Source of the DNA: DATNFP01 sp035606335 | GTDB lineage: Bacteria > Bacteroidota > Bacteroidia > Chitinophagales > Chitinophagaceae | Direction: 5' to 3' | NCBI GenBank assembly: GCA_035606335.1 | Contig: DATNFP010000120.1 | Coordinates: 1 to 16,460, forward strand | Length of the DNA: 16,460 bases | In this document: piece by piece, positions 7,861 to 15,008 of the stretch | How the letters are laid out: each line of letters starts with the position of its first letter | Position numbering within the stretch: position 1 is the stretch's first letter | The notes under the pieces: model-generated | What the model saw: the letters and a program-made list of their open reading frames with translations, nothing else | Told to the model about the DNA's origin: nothing | Databases searched by the model: none | Position numbers and translations under genes: made by a program

Positions 7861-9072
7861 ATGGCAGAAAAGGTAGTAGTTACATCTATTGGGATTATAT
7901 CTGCATTAGGAATTGGAAAAGATGCTCATGTACAGGCTCTGCGCAATTCAAAAAGTGGTCTCCGTCATCCTGCTTACTTACAAAGCGTGCATGCACCGGA
8001 ATTTGTATTAGGTGAAGTAAGGCAAAGCAACGACGATTTAGCTGCAATGGCTAGCTTACCGGTAGAAAATAACAGTTGCACCCGCACTACCTTACTCACA
8101 CTGGCCGGCATTAAAGATTTATTGAAGTCGGTGGATCTGAATTTGCTTCAGAGTGAGCCGTTTGCATTTATAAATGCCAACACCGTGGGAGGGATGTGTT
8201 CTGTTGAAAATATCTACATGAATATTATCTCGGAAGATACTCCTGAAGACAATATAAAATATATCGACAAATTAGACTGTGCTGAAAGTACTCAATATGT
8301 AGCAAAACATTACGGATTAAAGCCGTTTATGGCTACCATCAGCACTGCCTGTTCCTCTTCTGCAAATGCTTTGCTGTTAGGTTCACGCTTAATAAAGCAG
8401 GGAATTGTAAAACGTGCAATATGCGGAGGATGTGATGCTCTAAGCCGTTTTACTCTAAATGGATTTAATTCATTAAAAAATGTCTCCAAACAACCTTGTC
8501 GCCCATTCGATCAAAATAGAGTCGGATTAAATCTTGGCGAAGGCGCTGGTTATATTTTATTGGAAAGTGAATCTGCGGCTAAAGCTCGTGGGGCCAATAT
8601 CATCGCAGAATTCAGCGGCTATTGTAATAATAATGATGCTTATCATCCTACAGCACCCTCACCACATGGAGAAGGTGCACACAATGCCATGAAAGGCGCA
8701 TTGGCAATGGCAGGCATTACACCTGCAGATATAGGCTATATCAATACCCACGGTACTGCTACTCTTAATAATGATATTTCTGAAGGAGAAGCAATGCAAC
8801 AACTCTTTGGTAACAACGTTCCTTATTTCAGCTCTACAAAGCCATTTACAGGTCACACTCTTGCTGCCGCAGGTGTTATTGAAGCTATATTTAGTATTTG
8901 GGCATTGAATGAGCAAATAGCGCTTCCCAATCTAAACTTTGAGACCCCTATGCAAGAGCTATATATCAAGCCCACTACATCATTAATTGAAAACACATCA
9001 ATGAAACATGTATTAAGCAATTCCTTCGGGTTTGGCGGTAATAATGTTTCGCTGGTATTCAGCAAATCATGA
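7861..9072 (+). CDS. Beta-ketoacyl-ACP synthase (KS-alpha subunit), catalytically complete
   Basis: Condensing enzyme that extends an acyl chain by two carbons through decarboxylative Claisen condensation with malonyl-ACP. The 403 residues show the FabF-like thiolase fold with all active-site residues: Cys164 in STACSSSANA, His297 in NTHGTATLNND, Lys327 and His332 in STKPFTGHTLAAAG, and the closing NSFGFGGNN. NLGEGAGYILLE is also present. It differs from housekeeping FabF in its short N-terminal half and in sitting between a dedicated ACP and a partner lacking the catalytic residues, the arrangement of KS-alpha/chain-length-factor pairs in aryl-polyene, flexirubin and type II polyketide clusters. 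Its TGA stop overlaps the ATG of the next gene (ATGA at 9069-9072), which implies translational coupling and a likely heterodimer. The product is not predictable from the sequence. Confidence 0.92.
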   Translation: MAEKVVVTSIGIISALGIGKDAHVQALRNSKSGLRHPAYLQSVHAPEFVLGEVRQSNDDLAAMASLPVENNSCTRTTLLTLAGIKDLLKSVDLNLLQSEPFAFINANTVGGMCSVENIYMNIISEDTPEDNIKYIDKLDCAESTQYVAKHYGLKPFMATISTACSSSANALLLGSRLIKQGIVKRAICGGCDALSRFTLNGFNSLKNVSKQPCRPFDQNRVGLNLGEGAGYILLESESAAKARGANIIAEFSGYCNNNDAYHPTAPSPHGEGAHNAMKGALAMAGITPADIGYINTHGTATLNNDISEGEAMQQLFGNNVPYFSSTKPFTGHTLAAAGVIEAIFSIWALNEQIALPNLNFETPMQELYIKPTTSLIENTSMKHVLSNSFGFGGNNVSLVFSKS

Positions 9073-10145
9073 ACGTACCCATTTACATAAGATCTTCCTG
9101 CGCCATATCGCCACAATATTCATTCGAACCGGCACAGTTCCTTCAGCCGGTTATCACTAGCGACAATAATAAATTATATGTAGCAGATCCTGATTACAGC
9201 AAGTTTATATCACCAGTAGCAATACGCCGAATGAGCAGATTGCTGAAAATGGGTATCACTTCCGGTATGCAATGCTTACAAAGTGCAAGTATCACACAAC
9301 CCGATGCCATCATAACAGGTACAGGCCGTGGCAGCGTAACTGATATGCAGACTTTCGTGAAAGATATGGTGCGCTTTGAGGAAGAAGCACTAAACCCAAC
9401 ATTTTTTATACAATCAACCTACAATTCCGTAAACGGATGGCTGGCATTGCAAACTAAGGCTACATGCTATAACCAAACTTTCGTGCATCGTGCCTTTTCA
9501 TTGGAATTGGCATTGTTTGATGCTCAGTTATTGCTACAGGAGGCAGAAAAAACACAGCATCTTCTTGTCGGCTGTTTTGACGAGCTGACCGAAGAATACT
9601 TTTTTATTAGAAATAAAATAGATTATTGGAAAAAGGAACCTACTCACAGTTTGTCTTTATTAAAAAAGCACAATACTATAGGTTCCATAGCAGGCGAAGG
9701 GGCTGCATTTTTCACAATAACTAATGATCAGCAAAACACCATTTGCGAAATACTATCTATTAATATGCTTCAGGATGCAAAACCGGAAGATATATTAAAT
9801 ACAATGGCATCCACTCTGAGCCAGGCAGGAATAAAACAAGACGAATTGGATGTATTGTTATGTGGTTTTAATGGTGATAACAGATATCAGTATCTCTATG
9901 AGCGTGTATTTGAAAATATTTCTCCCAATACTACTATTGGCGGATTCAAACATCTTTGTGGTGAATATGATACAGCTTCGGGGTTTGCTTTATGGCTGGC
10001 AACGCAACTATTTTCAACTCAAAATATTCCTGAAGAAGTTATCTATCAATCAGGGCAATCAGATAAGATCAAAACAATATTGATTTTGAACCATTATATC
10101 TCTAACAACACATCCTTAATGCTGTTGCGGATTAATTCTCAATAG
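9069..10145 (+). CDS. Ketosynthase-like partner without catalytic residues (chain-length factor)
   Basis: A 358-residue protein with the N-terminal beta-ketoacyl-synthase-like fold, probably the non-catalytic half of a heterodimer with the preceding ketosynthase, helping set chain length. The nucleophile position is Phe143 in VHRAFSLELAL, where the partner has ACSSS. The segment aligning with the NTHGT histidine reads LLCGFNGD, with no histidine. The second histidine is replaced by Glu299 in FKHLCGEYDTASGFAL, though Lys294 is kept. The same FKxLxGEYxTASxFALW pattern is one I associate with Bacteroidota KS-like proteins in pigment clusters. It starts within the stop of the upstream gene (4-base overlap). 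Its TAG stop is 7 bases from the stop of the convergent anti-sigma gene, so the operon ends here, with no terminator in between. The C-terminal third is divergent, and the final residues are unremarkable. Confidence 0.85.
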   Translation: MNVPIYIRSSCAISPQYSFEPAQFLQPVITSDNNKLYVADPDYSKFISPVAIRRMSRLLKMGITSGMQCLQSASITQPDAIITGTGRGSVTDMQTFVKDMVRFEEEALNPTFFIQSTYNSVNGWLALQTKATCYNQTFVHRAFSLELALFDAQLLLQEAEKTQHLLVGCFDELTEEYFFIRNKIDYWKKEPTHSLSLLKKHNTIGSIAGEGAAFFTITNDQQNTICEILSINMLQDAKPEDILNTMASTLSQAGIKQDELDVLLCGFNGDNRYQYLYERVFENISPNTTIGGFKHLCGEYDTASGFALWLATQLFSTQNIPEEVIYQSGQSDKIKTILILNHYISNNTSLMLLRINSQ

Positions 10146-10152
10146 TGCTTGC

Positions 10153-10998
10153 TTAAATTTTACCTAAAACGTAGATATTTTCTGGTGTAGGAAGTTTGCT
10201 GCCACCTTCTTTTTCAAGCGAAATTGCAAATGCTTGTCCTTCTTTTACATCCATTGGTAACCTTGCCATAGAGGCGCTGGCAATTAATTTATTAGGTAAC
10301 ATTCCCATGCTTACCGGCTGGCCTTTTTGTATCACCCACATTTGATATTGCATACCTTTAGGCGGCATCGGCAATTTTTGAGCTGCCACATAGGTGGCTC
10401 CTTTATCACTGCTCCAATATACTGTAGCAACCATAGGATGGCCGGGCTTCATACTCTTCATTATTATTGTATGTACGCTGGTATCTGCCATGATATCTAT
10501 TTCCTTGCTATGGTTATCCATTAATTTAGCAAGTTGCTGCTCCTGCTGTTGCATAGTGTCTATATGTTGCTGCATTGCAAGCTCTGAATCCTGCATTTTA
10601 TTACGCTGCGACCATAGCATAAAATTGACCAGCAAGCTAGCCACCAATGCTATCCAGATCGCAGCACGCTGCCATCTTATTTCAGGCGATAGTTCCCTGG
10701 TTCTTTCAAGGGGTATGGTTTTATGAATAGATTTACTTTCATCTGTCTCCTGTGAGAATGAATTGGGTATACTTTCTTTTTGTAAGGTATCCCATATTTT
10801 ATCCTGTAGCCCTGCAGGTGTTTCTTTAGCAAAATTTTCAGTAAAACGCTGCATGGTCATTTCTATCACAGCTATTTCATCTGCAAGTTCAGGATATTGC
10901 AATAGGTTTGCATCTACTTCGGCACGCTCACTTTCCGTTAATGCGCCGAGTACGTATGCTTCTAATACTCCTGATTCTATGTATTCTTTTACATTCAC
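10153..10998 (-). CDS. Membrane-anchored anti-sigma factor, RskA family
   Basis: Likely holds the ECF sigma factor encoded directly upstream (5-base gap) at the membrane until a signal releases it. The 281 residues divide into a cytoplasmic anti-sigma domain (about 1-75, with AYVLGALTESERAEVD), a linker, one membrane helix at about 112-130, a Gln-rich predicted coiled coil (about 131-165), and a periplasmic RskA-like domain to the end (YQMWVIQKGQPVSMG). It has no cysteine at all, so it is not a zinc-binding (HxxxCxxC) anti-sigma factor. The part after the membrane helix is unusually rich in methionine, 15 in about 150 residues. The start codon is GTG at 10998; upstream in this frame there is no ATG before a stop, and the next internal Met (47) would remove half of the sigma-binding domain. 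The signal sensed is unknown. Confidence 0.88.
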   Translation of the reverse strand: MNVKEYIESGVLEAYVLGALTESERAEVDANLLQYPELADEIAVIEMTMQRFTENFAKETPAGLQDKIWDTLQKESIPNSFSQETDESKSIHKTIPLERTRELSPEIRWQRAAIWIALVASLLVNFMLWSQRNKMQDSELAMQQHIDTMQQQEQQLAKLMDNHSKEIDIMADTSVHTIIMKSMKPGHPMVATVYWSSDKGATYVAAQKLPMPPKGMQYQMWVIQKGQPVSMGMLPNKLIASASMARLPMDVKEGQAFAISLEKEGGSKLPTPENIYVLGKI

Positions 10999-11003
10999 TT
11001 TGC

Positions 11004-11552
11004 TTATTTGCTAAAAGTTTCTTTTAAAGTTTTTATGGCATGGCGCATACGCGTCTTTACCGTGCCTAGCGGTATTTGTAATGTTTTCGAGATTTCGTCT
11101 AGTGTAAAACCTTTAAAGTAAGCCAGCTCTATTATTGTCTGGTATTCAGGCTTTAGATCTGATACTAACTTGCGTAATCCTATTGCATCCGTAGCCTGTT
11201 CGGTTTTCATATCATTCCCAACAGTATTTACGATTTCTTCACCTGTGTGGATTTTACTTTTCATGATTTCACCCTTTGAGCGCAATTTGTCAATAGCTGC
11301 ATTCCGGGCGATATTGATCATCCAGGTATATATCCGTCCTTTTGCCGGGTCGAATTGGTTTATATTATTCCAGATTTTTATGAAAACTTCCTGCAATACG
11401 TCTTGAGAGGTTTGCTCATCATATATTACCCTATTAATAATACCATATAATACAGCTGCATAATGCTGATACAGGTAATTAAAAGCATCCCGACTTTGCT
11501 GTCGTAACAGCATAACCAGTTCTTCTTCGCTATATATGGTTACCGATGGCAA
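11004..11552 (-). CDS. ECF-family RNA polymerase sigma factor
   Basis: Extracytoplasmic-function sigma-70 factor of 182 residues. Region 2 spans about 23-92 (AFNYLYQHYAAVLYG, DVLQEVFIKIW for core binding, YTWMINIARNAAIDKLR for -10 recognition and melting). Region 4 spans about 125-178, with a helix-turn-helix around FTLDEISKTLQIPLGTVKTR. There is no region 1.1 or 3. The only reasonable start is TTG at 11552: an in-frame stop lies seven codons upstream, no ATG comes between, and starting at Met14 would lose the conserved YSEEEL segment. It lies 27 bases after def and 5 bases before the RskA-type anti-sigma gene, its presumed regulator. Targets are unknown; autoregulation is common in the family but I see no promoter that I could assign to it. 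Confidence 0.93.
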   Translation of the reverse strand: MPSVTIYSEEELVMLLRQQSRDAFNYLYQHYAAVLYGIINRVIYDEQTSQDVLQEVFIKIWNNINQFDPAKGRIYTWMINIARNAAIDKLRSKGEIMKSKIHTGEEIVNTVGNDMKTEQATDAIGLRKLVSDLKPEYQTIIELAYFKGFTLDEISKTLQIPLGTVKTRMRHAIKTLKETFSK

Positions 11553-11579
11553 TAACTGTGAAATTCTGTACTAAAATAG

Positions 11580-12158
11580 TTATTTTGCAAATAACATCTT
11601 ATAGTCAACTTTAACTTTCCCTGCGCTGATATCATCCAGCTTCTTCTTTATCAGCCGTCTTTTTAGTTGAGGTAGATAATCTATAAATAGTTTGCCATCT
11701 ATATGATCGTATTCATGTAAGATCACTCTTGCGGTAATTCCGGAAAATTCCTGCTCTTGTTCCTGGAAATTTTCGTCTACATATTTAATGCGTACTTTTT
11801 GTACCCGCTGCACATCTTCTCTTATTTTAGGTATGCTCAGGCACCCTTCGTTATAGGCCCACATATCGCCGGTTTCATCTACTTTATGAGCATTGATGAA
11901 TACTTGCTTTATCGGTTTCTCGTTTGGATATTTTTTCTTGTCATCATCGTCAAAATTCTCAACTACCTGTACAGTATCTATTACAAATAACCTGATGGGT
12001 TTATTCACCTGTGGTGCAGCTATTCCCACTCCGTTACTGTGATACATTGTTTGCCACATATTCGCTATGAGCTCACTCAAACCAGGATAATCAGGCTTTA
12101 TGTCTTCAGATATTTTGCGCAATACAGGATGTCCGTATGCGACAATAGGTAATACCAT
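11580..12158 (-). CDS. def: Peptide deformylase
   Basis: Metalloenzyme that removes the N-formyl group from nascent polypeptides at the ribosome. The 192 residues carry all three signature motifs: GVGIAAPQ at 43-50, EGCLS at 104-108 with metal ligand Cys106, and HEYDH at 148-152 with ligands His148 and His152 and catalytic Glu149. A Leu precedes the last motif where Gln is more usual. There is an acidic/lysine-rich insertion (DDDDKKK, 70-76) between motifs 1 and 2. An in-frame TTG three codons upstream (12167) would give MNF in front, but I chose the ATG at 12158, which gives the common start MVLPIVAYG and follows an AGAGA sequence and a TAnnTTTG element. It lies between ruvX (38 bases) and the sigma-factor gene (27 bases) on the same strand. 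Confidence 0.96.
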   Translation of the reverse strand: MVLPIVAYGHPVLRKISEDIKPDYPGLSELIANMWQTMYHSNGVGIAAPQVNKPIRLFVIDTVQVVENFDDDDKKKYPNEKPIKQVFINAHKVDETGDMWAYNEGCLSIPKIREDVQRVQKVRIKYVDENFQEQEQEFSGITARVILHEYDHIDGKLFIDYLPQLKRRLIKKKLDDISAGKVKVDYKMLFAK

Positions 12159-12184
12159 AAAATTCAATCTCTTAGTAAAGATTG

Positions 12185-12192
12185 CAAAGATA
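12185..12192 (-). promoter_or_regulatory. Candidate -7 element for def and the sigma/anti-sigma genes
   Basis: On the minus strand this reads TATCTTTG, matching TAnnTTTG, just past the ruvX stop codon and about 27 bases before the def ATG. There is no TTG at the -33 spacing. If real, it would let def, the sigma factor and the anti-sigma factor be transcribed apart from dnaG-ruvX. Confidence 0.4.
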
Positions 12193-12196
12193 AGTA

Positions 12197-12610
12197 TTAG
12201 GAGCGGCTTTGCAGATATTCCTGCAATATTATCACAGCACTCACCGCGTCTATAAGTTCCTTCTTTTCACGTGCTTTTTTCCTCAACCCCATTCCGGAAA
12301 TCGCTTGTGATGCCATTCGTGATGTCATTCGCTCATCTACCTTTTCTATTAGCATTTGAGGAAATACATTTGAAAATTTCTTAATAAATTTATCTACAAG
12401 TGGGGTAGCATCCGTTTCAGAGTCATCAAAATTCAATGGATAGCCTACTAATACTTTCTCGACAGGCTCTAATAAAAAATATTTCTTCAGGTAGCCGATC
12501 AGTTCATTAGAATCAACTGTATCAAGTGCTGTCGCGATAATTTGTAAGGGGTCAGTGACAGCTATCCCTGTTCTTTTTTTCCCAAAATCCAATGCTACTA
12601 CTCTTGCCAT
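12197..12610 (-). CDS. ruvX: YqgF/RuvX-family RNase H-fold nuclease (putative pre-16S rRNA / Holliday junction nuclease)
   Basis: The family was named for predicted Holliday-junction resolution; in E. coli the protein is needed for 16S rRNA 5'-end maturation. The 137-residue length is typical. The RNase H-like motifs are present: ALDFGKKRTGIAVTDP with Asp8, VGYPLNFD, VDERMTS with Asp92/Glu93, and LIDAVSAVIILQ with Asp121, which supplies the last acidic residue. It follows dnaG by only 2 bases, so the two are almost certainly co-transcribed and probably translationally coupled. The def gene begins 38 bases further on. No odd residues are seen. Confidence 0.94.
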   Translation of the reverse strand: MARVVALDFGKKRTGIAVTDPLQIIATALDTVDSNELIGYLKKYFLLEPVEKVLVGYPLNFDDSETDATPLVDKFIKKFSNVFPQMLIEKVDERMTSRMASQAISGMGLRKKAREKKELIDAVSAVIILQEYLQSRS

Positions 12611-12612
12611 AT

Positions 12613-14550
12613 TTAGCTTTTCTTCAGTCCTATTATCGCAGTTCCGGAATGTTTAAGTATATCCTTTTCTGTAGTTTTTAGTTCAAAATATTTTTGCTGC
12701 AACCATGCTATTTTAGTGACGTCTTTTTCTTCTTTCAGCTTTTTTGTTAACTCTGTCTGCATCAATATTATTTTCTTCAATTCAAAGTAAACTAAGGTAC
12801 TATCTACCTCGTTTATATAGTTTAGCTCACCATGCAGCACCTCTATTCCGTAATTCTCCTTCCATTTTGGGCTTACATCATGTTTTGTATGCAATAACAT
12901 AGCCATTTGCTGCTGTACGGCCGGATCGGGATGATTGATGAAATAATGTGTCTCAGGTGTTGCATTATATTGTACATAATAACGGTAATATTCGTCAAAA
13001 ACATTACGCGCCATTCCTGATTCTATCAGTTCAGGATCTATTCTCTGCTGTACCAAGTCACCAACGTTGGCAAAGCCCTCATACGGCATGTGGCCATATT
13101 CTATCAGCACGCGTATTAGTTGCCATTCCTGCTCTTCATCTGCGTTGACCGTAGTATTACCCGTCATTTCTTCTACAGGCAGCAAAGCCGGCTCCGGCAA
13201 TACTTCCTCTTTGCGCTGGTGACGCTTCTCATTTTCCAGCCGCTCGCGGATATGCTTATTCACCAGGTTCACCATGCCGTTCTCATCCACACCGAGCTTA
13301 CGTGATGCCTCCCGTATATAATGCCCCTGCAGCGCAAAGTCCTCCGCCTTATTTATCCTGGAGATGCTTTCTGCTATCTCATTTACAAGCTTCGATTTTT
13401 TTACCGGATCATTCCCGGCATCCTTCAATCCTACTTCCAGCCTGAATCCAATTACATCCTGCTTATGTTCTTTTACGTATTCATGAAATTTTGCAGCGCC
13501 CGATTTTTGTACAAAACTATCAGGGTCTTCTCCTTCCGGCAGTAATACTAACTGCACATTAAAGCTTTGCGACAATGCCATATCCAATCCCCGCAACGCA
13601 GCTTTCACTCCTGCCGCATCCCCATCATACAATATGGTCAGGTTCTTTGTCAGCTGGCCAATAATTCTCAGTTGGTCTTCCGTAAGCGAGGTACCACTGC
13701 TTGCAACCACATTCTCTACTCCACCCTGGTGCAGCGATATTACATCTGTGTATCCTTCCACAAGGAAACATTCATCCAGTTTCCCTATAGCCTGTCGCGA
13801 TTGATACATTCCATACAGCACACGGCTTTTTATGTATAGCTCATTTTCGGGTGTATTAATGTATTTGGGCGCCTTATCGTTGCTTTTTAATATCCTGGCC
13901 CCAAATCCCAGCACGCGCCCTGTCATGCTTTGTATCGGAAAAATAACCCTCCCGCGATAGGCATCGTAATGGCTCCCTGATCGTTCCTTTACTAATCCCG
14001 CCCTTTCCAGAAGCGCTGCATTATATCCTTTTTGTGTTGCAGCTTTGTAAAAAGCATCATTACTCTCAGGCGAGTAGCCAAGCCTGAAACGTTCTATAAT
14101 ATCTTTCCTGAATCCCCTCTGTTTAAAATAAGACAATCCTATCGCCTGCCCTTCTTCTGTGTTTAATAAAATATCATGAAAATATTGTGCAGCGTATTCA
14201 TTTAGTATTCGTAGCCCTTCCTCTGCCAGTTGCTGCTGTTGCTGTTCGGGAGTTCGCTCACTTTCCTCAAGTGTTATTTTATAAAAATCAGCCAGCCAGC
14301 GTATCGCTTCCGGATAGGTAAGCTTTTCGTGTTCCTGTATAAATGTCACCACATTCCCTGCTTTTCCACACCCAAAACATTTATAAATACCTTTAGCTGC
14401 AGAAACTGAGAAAGAAGGTGTCTTCTCATTATGGAAGGGACAATTGGCTATATAGTTGGCACCACGCTTCTTTAATCGCACAAACTGCCCGACTATTTCC
14501 ACAATATCAGCACGGTTCACTACTTCCTGTATAGACGAGGCAGAGATCAT
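12613..14550 (-). CDS. dnaG: DNA primase
   Basis: Synthesises RNA primers for DNA replication together with the replicative helicase. The 645 residues show the N-terminal CHC2 zinc domain (Cys37, His40, Cys58, Cys61, in CPFHNEKTPSF and YKCFGCG), then the catalytic core. The TOPRIM fold follows, with Glu265 in LVEGYTDV, SSGTSLT, and the acidic pair Asp309/Asp311 in LYDGDAAG. A C-terminal helicase-interaction domain begins at about 470 after a charged linker. A short glutamine run lies just after residue 100. Length is normal for Bacteroidota. The start is the ATG at 14550; a TAnnTTTG match at 14555-14562 would make the leader nearly absent. It heads a minus-strand run with ruvX 2 bases downstream, then def and the sigma/anti-sigma pair. 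Confidence 0.97.
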   Translation of the reverse strand: MISASSIQEVVNRADIVEIVGQFVRLKKRGANYIANCPFHNEKTPSFSVSAAKGIYKCFGCGKAGNVVTFIQEHEKLTYPEAIRWLADFYKITLEESERTPEQQQQQLAEEGLRILNEYAAQYFHDILLNTEEGQAIGLSYFKQRGFRKDIIERFRLGYSPESNDAFYKAATQKGYNAALLERAGLVKERSGSHYDAYRGRVIFPIQSMTGRVLGFGARILKSNDKAPKYINTPENELYIKSRVLYGMYQSRQAIGKLDECFLVEGYTDVISLHQGGVENVVASSGTSLTEDQLRIIGQLTKNLTILYDGDAAGVKAALRGLDMALSQSFNVQLVLLPEGEDPDSFVQKSGAAKFHEYVKEHKQDVIGFRLEVGLKDAGNDPVKKSKLVNEIAESISRINKAEDFALQGHYIREASRKLGVDENGMVNLVNKHIRERLENEKRHQRKEEVLPEPALLPVEEMTGNTTVNADEEQEWQLIRVLIEYGHMPYEGFANVGDLVQQRIDPELIESGMARNVFDEYYRYYVQYNATPETHYFINHPDPAVQQQMAMLLHTKHDVSPKWKENYGIEVLHGELNYINEVDSTLVYFELKKIILMQTELTKKLKEEKDVTKIAWLQQKYFELKTTEKDILKHSGTAIIGLKKS

Positions 14551-14554
14551 AATC

Positions 14555-14562
14555 CAAAAATA
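14555..14562 (-). promoter_or_regulatory. Possible -7 element for dnaG (near-leaderless)
   Basis: Reads TATTTTTG on the minus strand, a match to TAnnTTTG, ending 5 bases before the ATG. A transcript from it would start at or next to the start codon. There is no -33 TTG, and the AT-rich setting makes a chance match likely. Confidence 0.25.
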
Positions 14563-14598
14563 TAAAGGAAATATTAAAAAACAGGTTATTACTTACTT

Positions 14599-14835
14599 CT
14601 AAAATGTATAATCTGCAAAGTCAAATAAAGAAAATAGCTTGGATTTGCAAAATGGAAATTTCTTTATTTCCCCTCTTTCAGCCCTTAATTTATATATTCT
14701 TTTTTCTGACCCGATATCATATGGTAAAACCGCCTCTTTAATTTTAAAAGTCATGACTATTAATAATAAAAATAGCAACCTGAATATCTTCGTTACAGTT
14801 TCTATATGTAACTCAGCTTGCATCTCAGGGTCCAT
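14599..14835 (-). CDS. Doubtful small protein with one hydrophobic helix
   Basis: A 78-residue frame starting at an ATG. It has an acidic N-terminus, one hydrophobic segment at about 17-30 (IFRLLFLLLIVMTF) and a basic, Phe-rich tail. I recognise no family. In favour: a TAnnTTTG match (TAAATTTG, 14865-14872) stands about 30 bases upstream, and the frame lies between a terminator hairpin and dnaG on the same strand. Against: the stretch is AT-rich, an opposite-strand frame of similar length overlaps it, and no conserved motif supports it. If real, it could be a small membrane protein co-transcribed with dnaG. Confidence 0.3.
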   Translation of the reverse strand: MDPEMQAELHIETVTKIFRLLFLLLIVMTFKIKEAVLPYDIGSEKRIYKLRAERGEIKKFPFCKSKLFSLFDFADYTF

Positions 14836-14864
14836 ATTGTAAATACATTTAATTGGCTAAAATG

Positions 14865-14872
14865 CAAATTTA
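14865..14872 (-). promoter_or_regulatory. Candidate -7 element upstream of the small ORF and dnaG
   Basis: TAAATTTG on the minus strand matches TAnnTTTG. The nearest TTTG upstream (14902-14905) is 29 bases away, longer than the usual spacing. It could drive the small ORF and read on into dnaG. Confidence 0.35.
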
Positions 14873-14909
14873 ACAGTATCTCTATAATTATTCAGTATAC
14901 ACAAAATGG

Positions 14910-14946
14910 AAAACCTTGTTTACATTCCGAAATGTAACAAGGTTTT
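14910..14946 (-). terminator. Strong hairpin, probable terminator of the LytTR gene
   Basis: AAAACCTTGTT (14910-14920) pairs with 14936-14946. After one bulged T (14921), ACATT (14922-14926) pairs with AATGT (14931-14935), closing a four-base loop (CCGA). That is 16 base pairs with a single bulge. It lies 63 bases past the LytTR stop codon on the minus strand, where the stem runs into TTTTCCATTTT. T's also follow on the plus side, so it could work in both directions. Confidence 0.7.
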
Positions 14947-15008
14947 TCATTTAAAAGAGGCCAGCTAAATAGGTAATTATTTCAAAGCTTAATGGCTAAA
15001 AAATCAAA

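Noticed and set aside
10394..10726. 110-residue plus-strand frame with a cysteine- and serine-rich protein
   Set aside because: It is antisense to the coding sequence of the anti-sigma factor; the composition reflects the reverse complement of Gln/Met codons in the coiled coil.
12159..12167. TTG start three codons upstream of def
   Set aside because: The ATG at 12158 gives the common deformylase start and has better spacing from the AGAGA sequence.
13120..13839. Several plus-strand frames of 60-90 residues opposite dnaG
   Set aside because: They lie fully within the well-supported primase gene and carry no recognisable domain.
14639..14842. 67-residue plus-strand frame opposite the small minus-strand ORF
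   Set aside because: It has no promoter element, and it ends opposite the other frame's start; the minus-strand frame is only slightly better supported.
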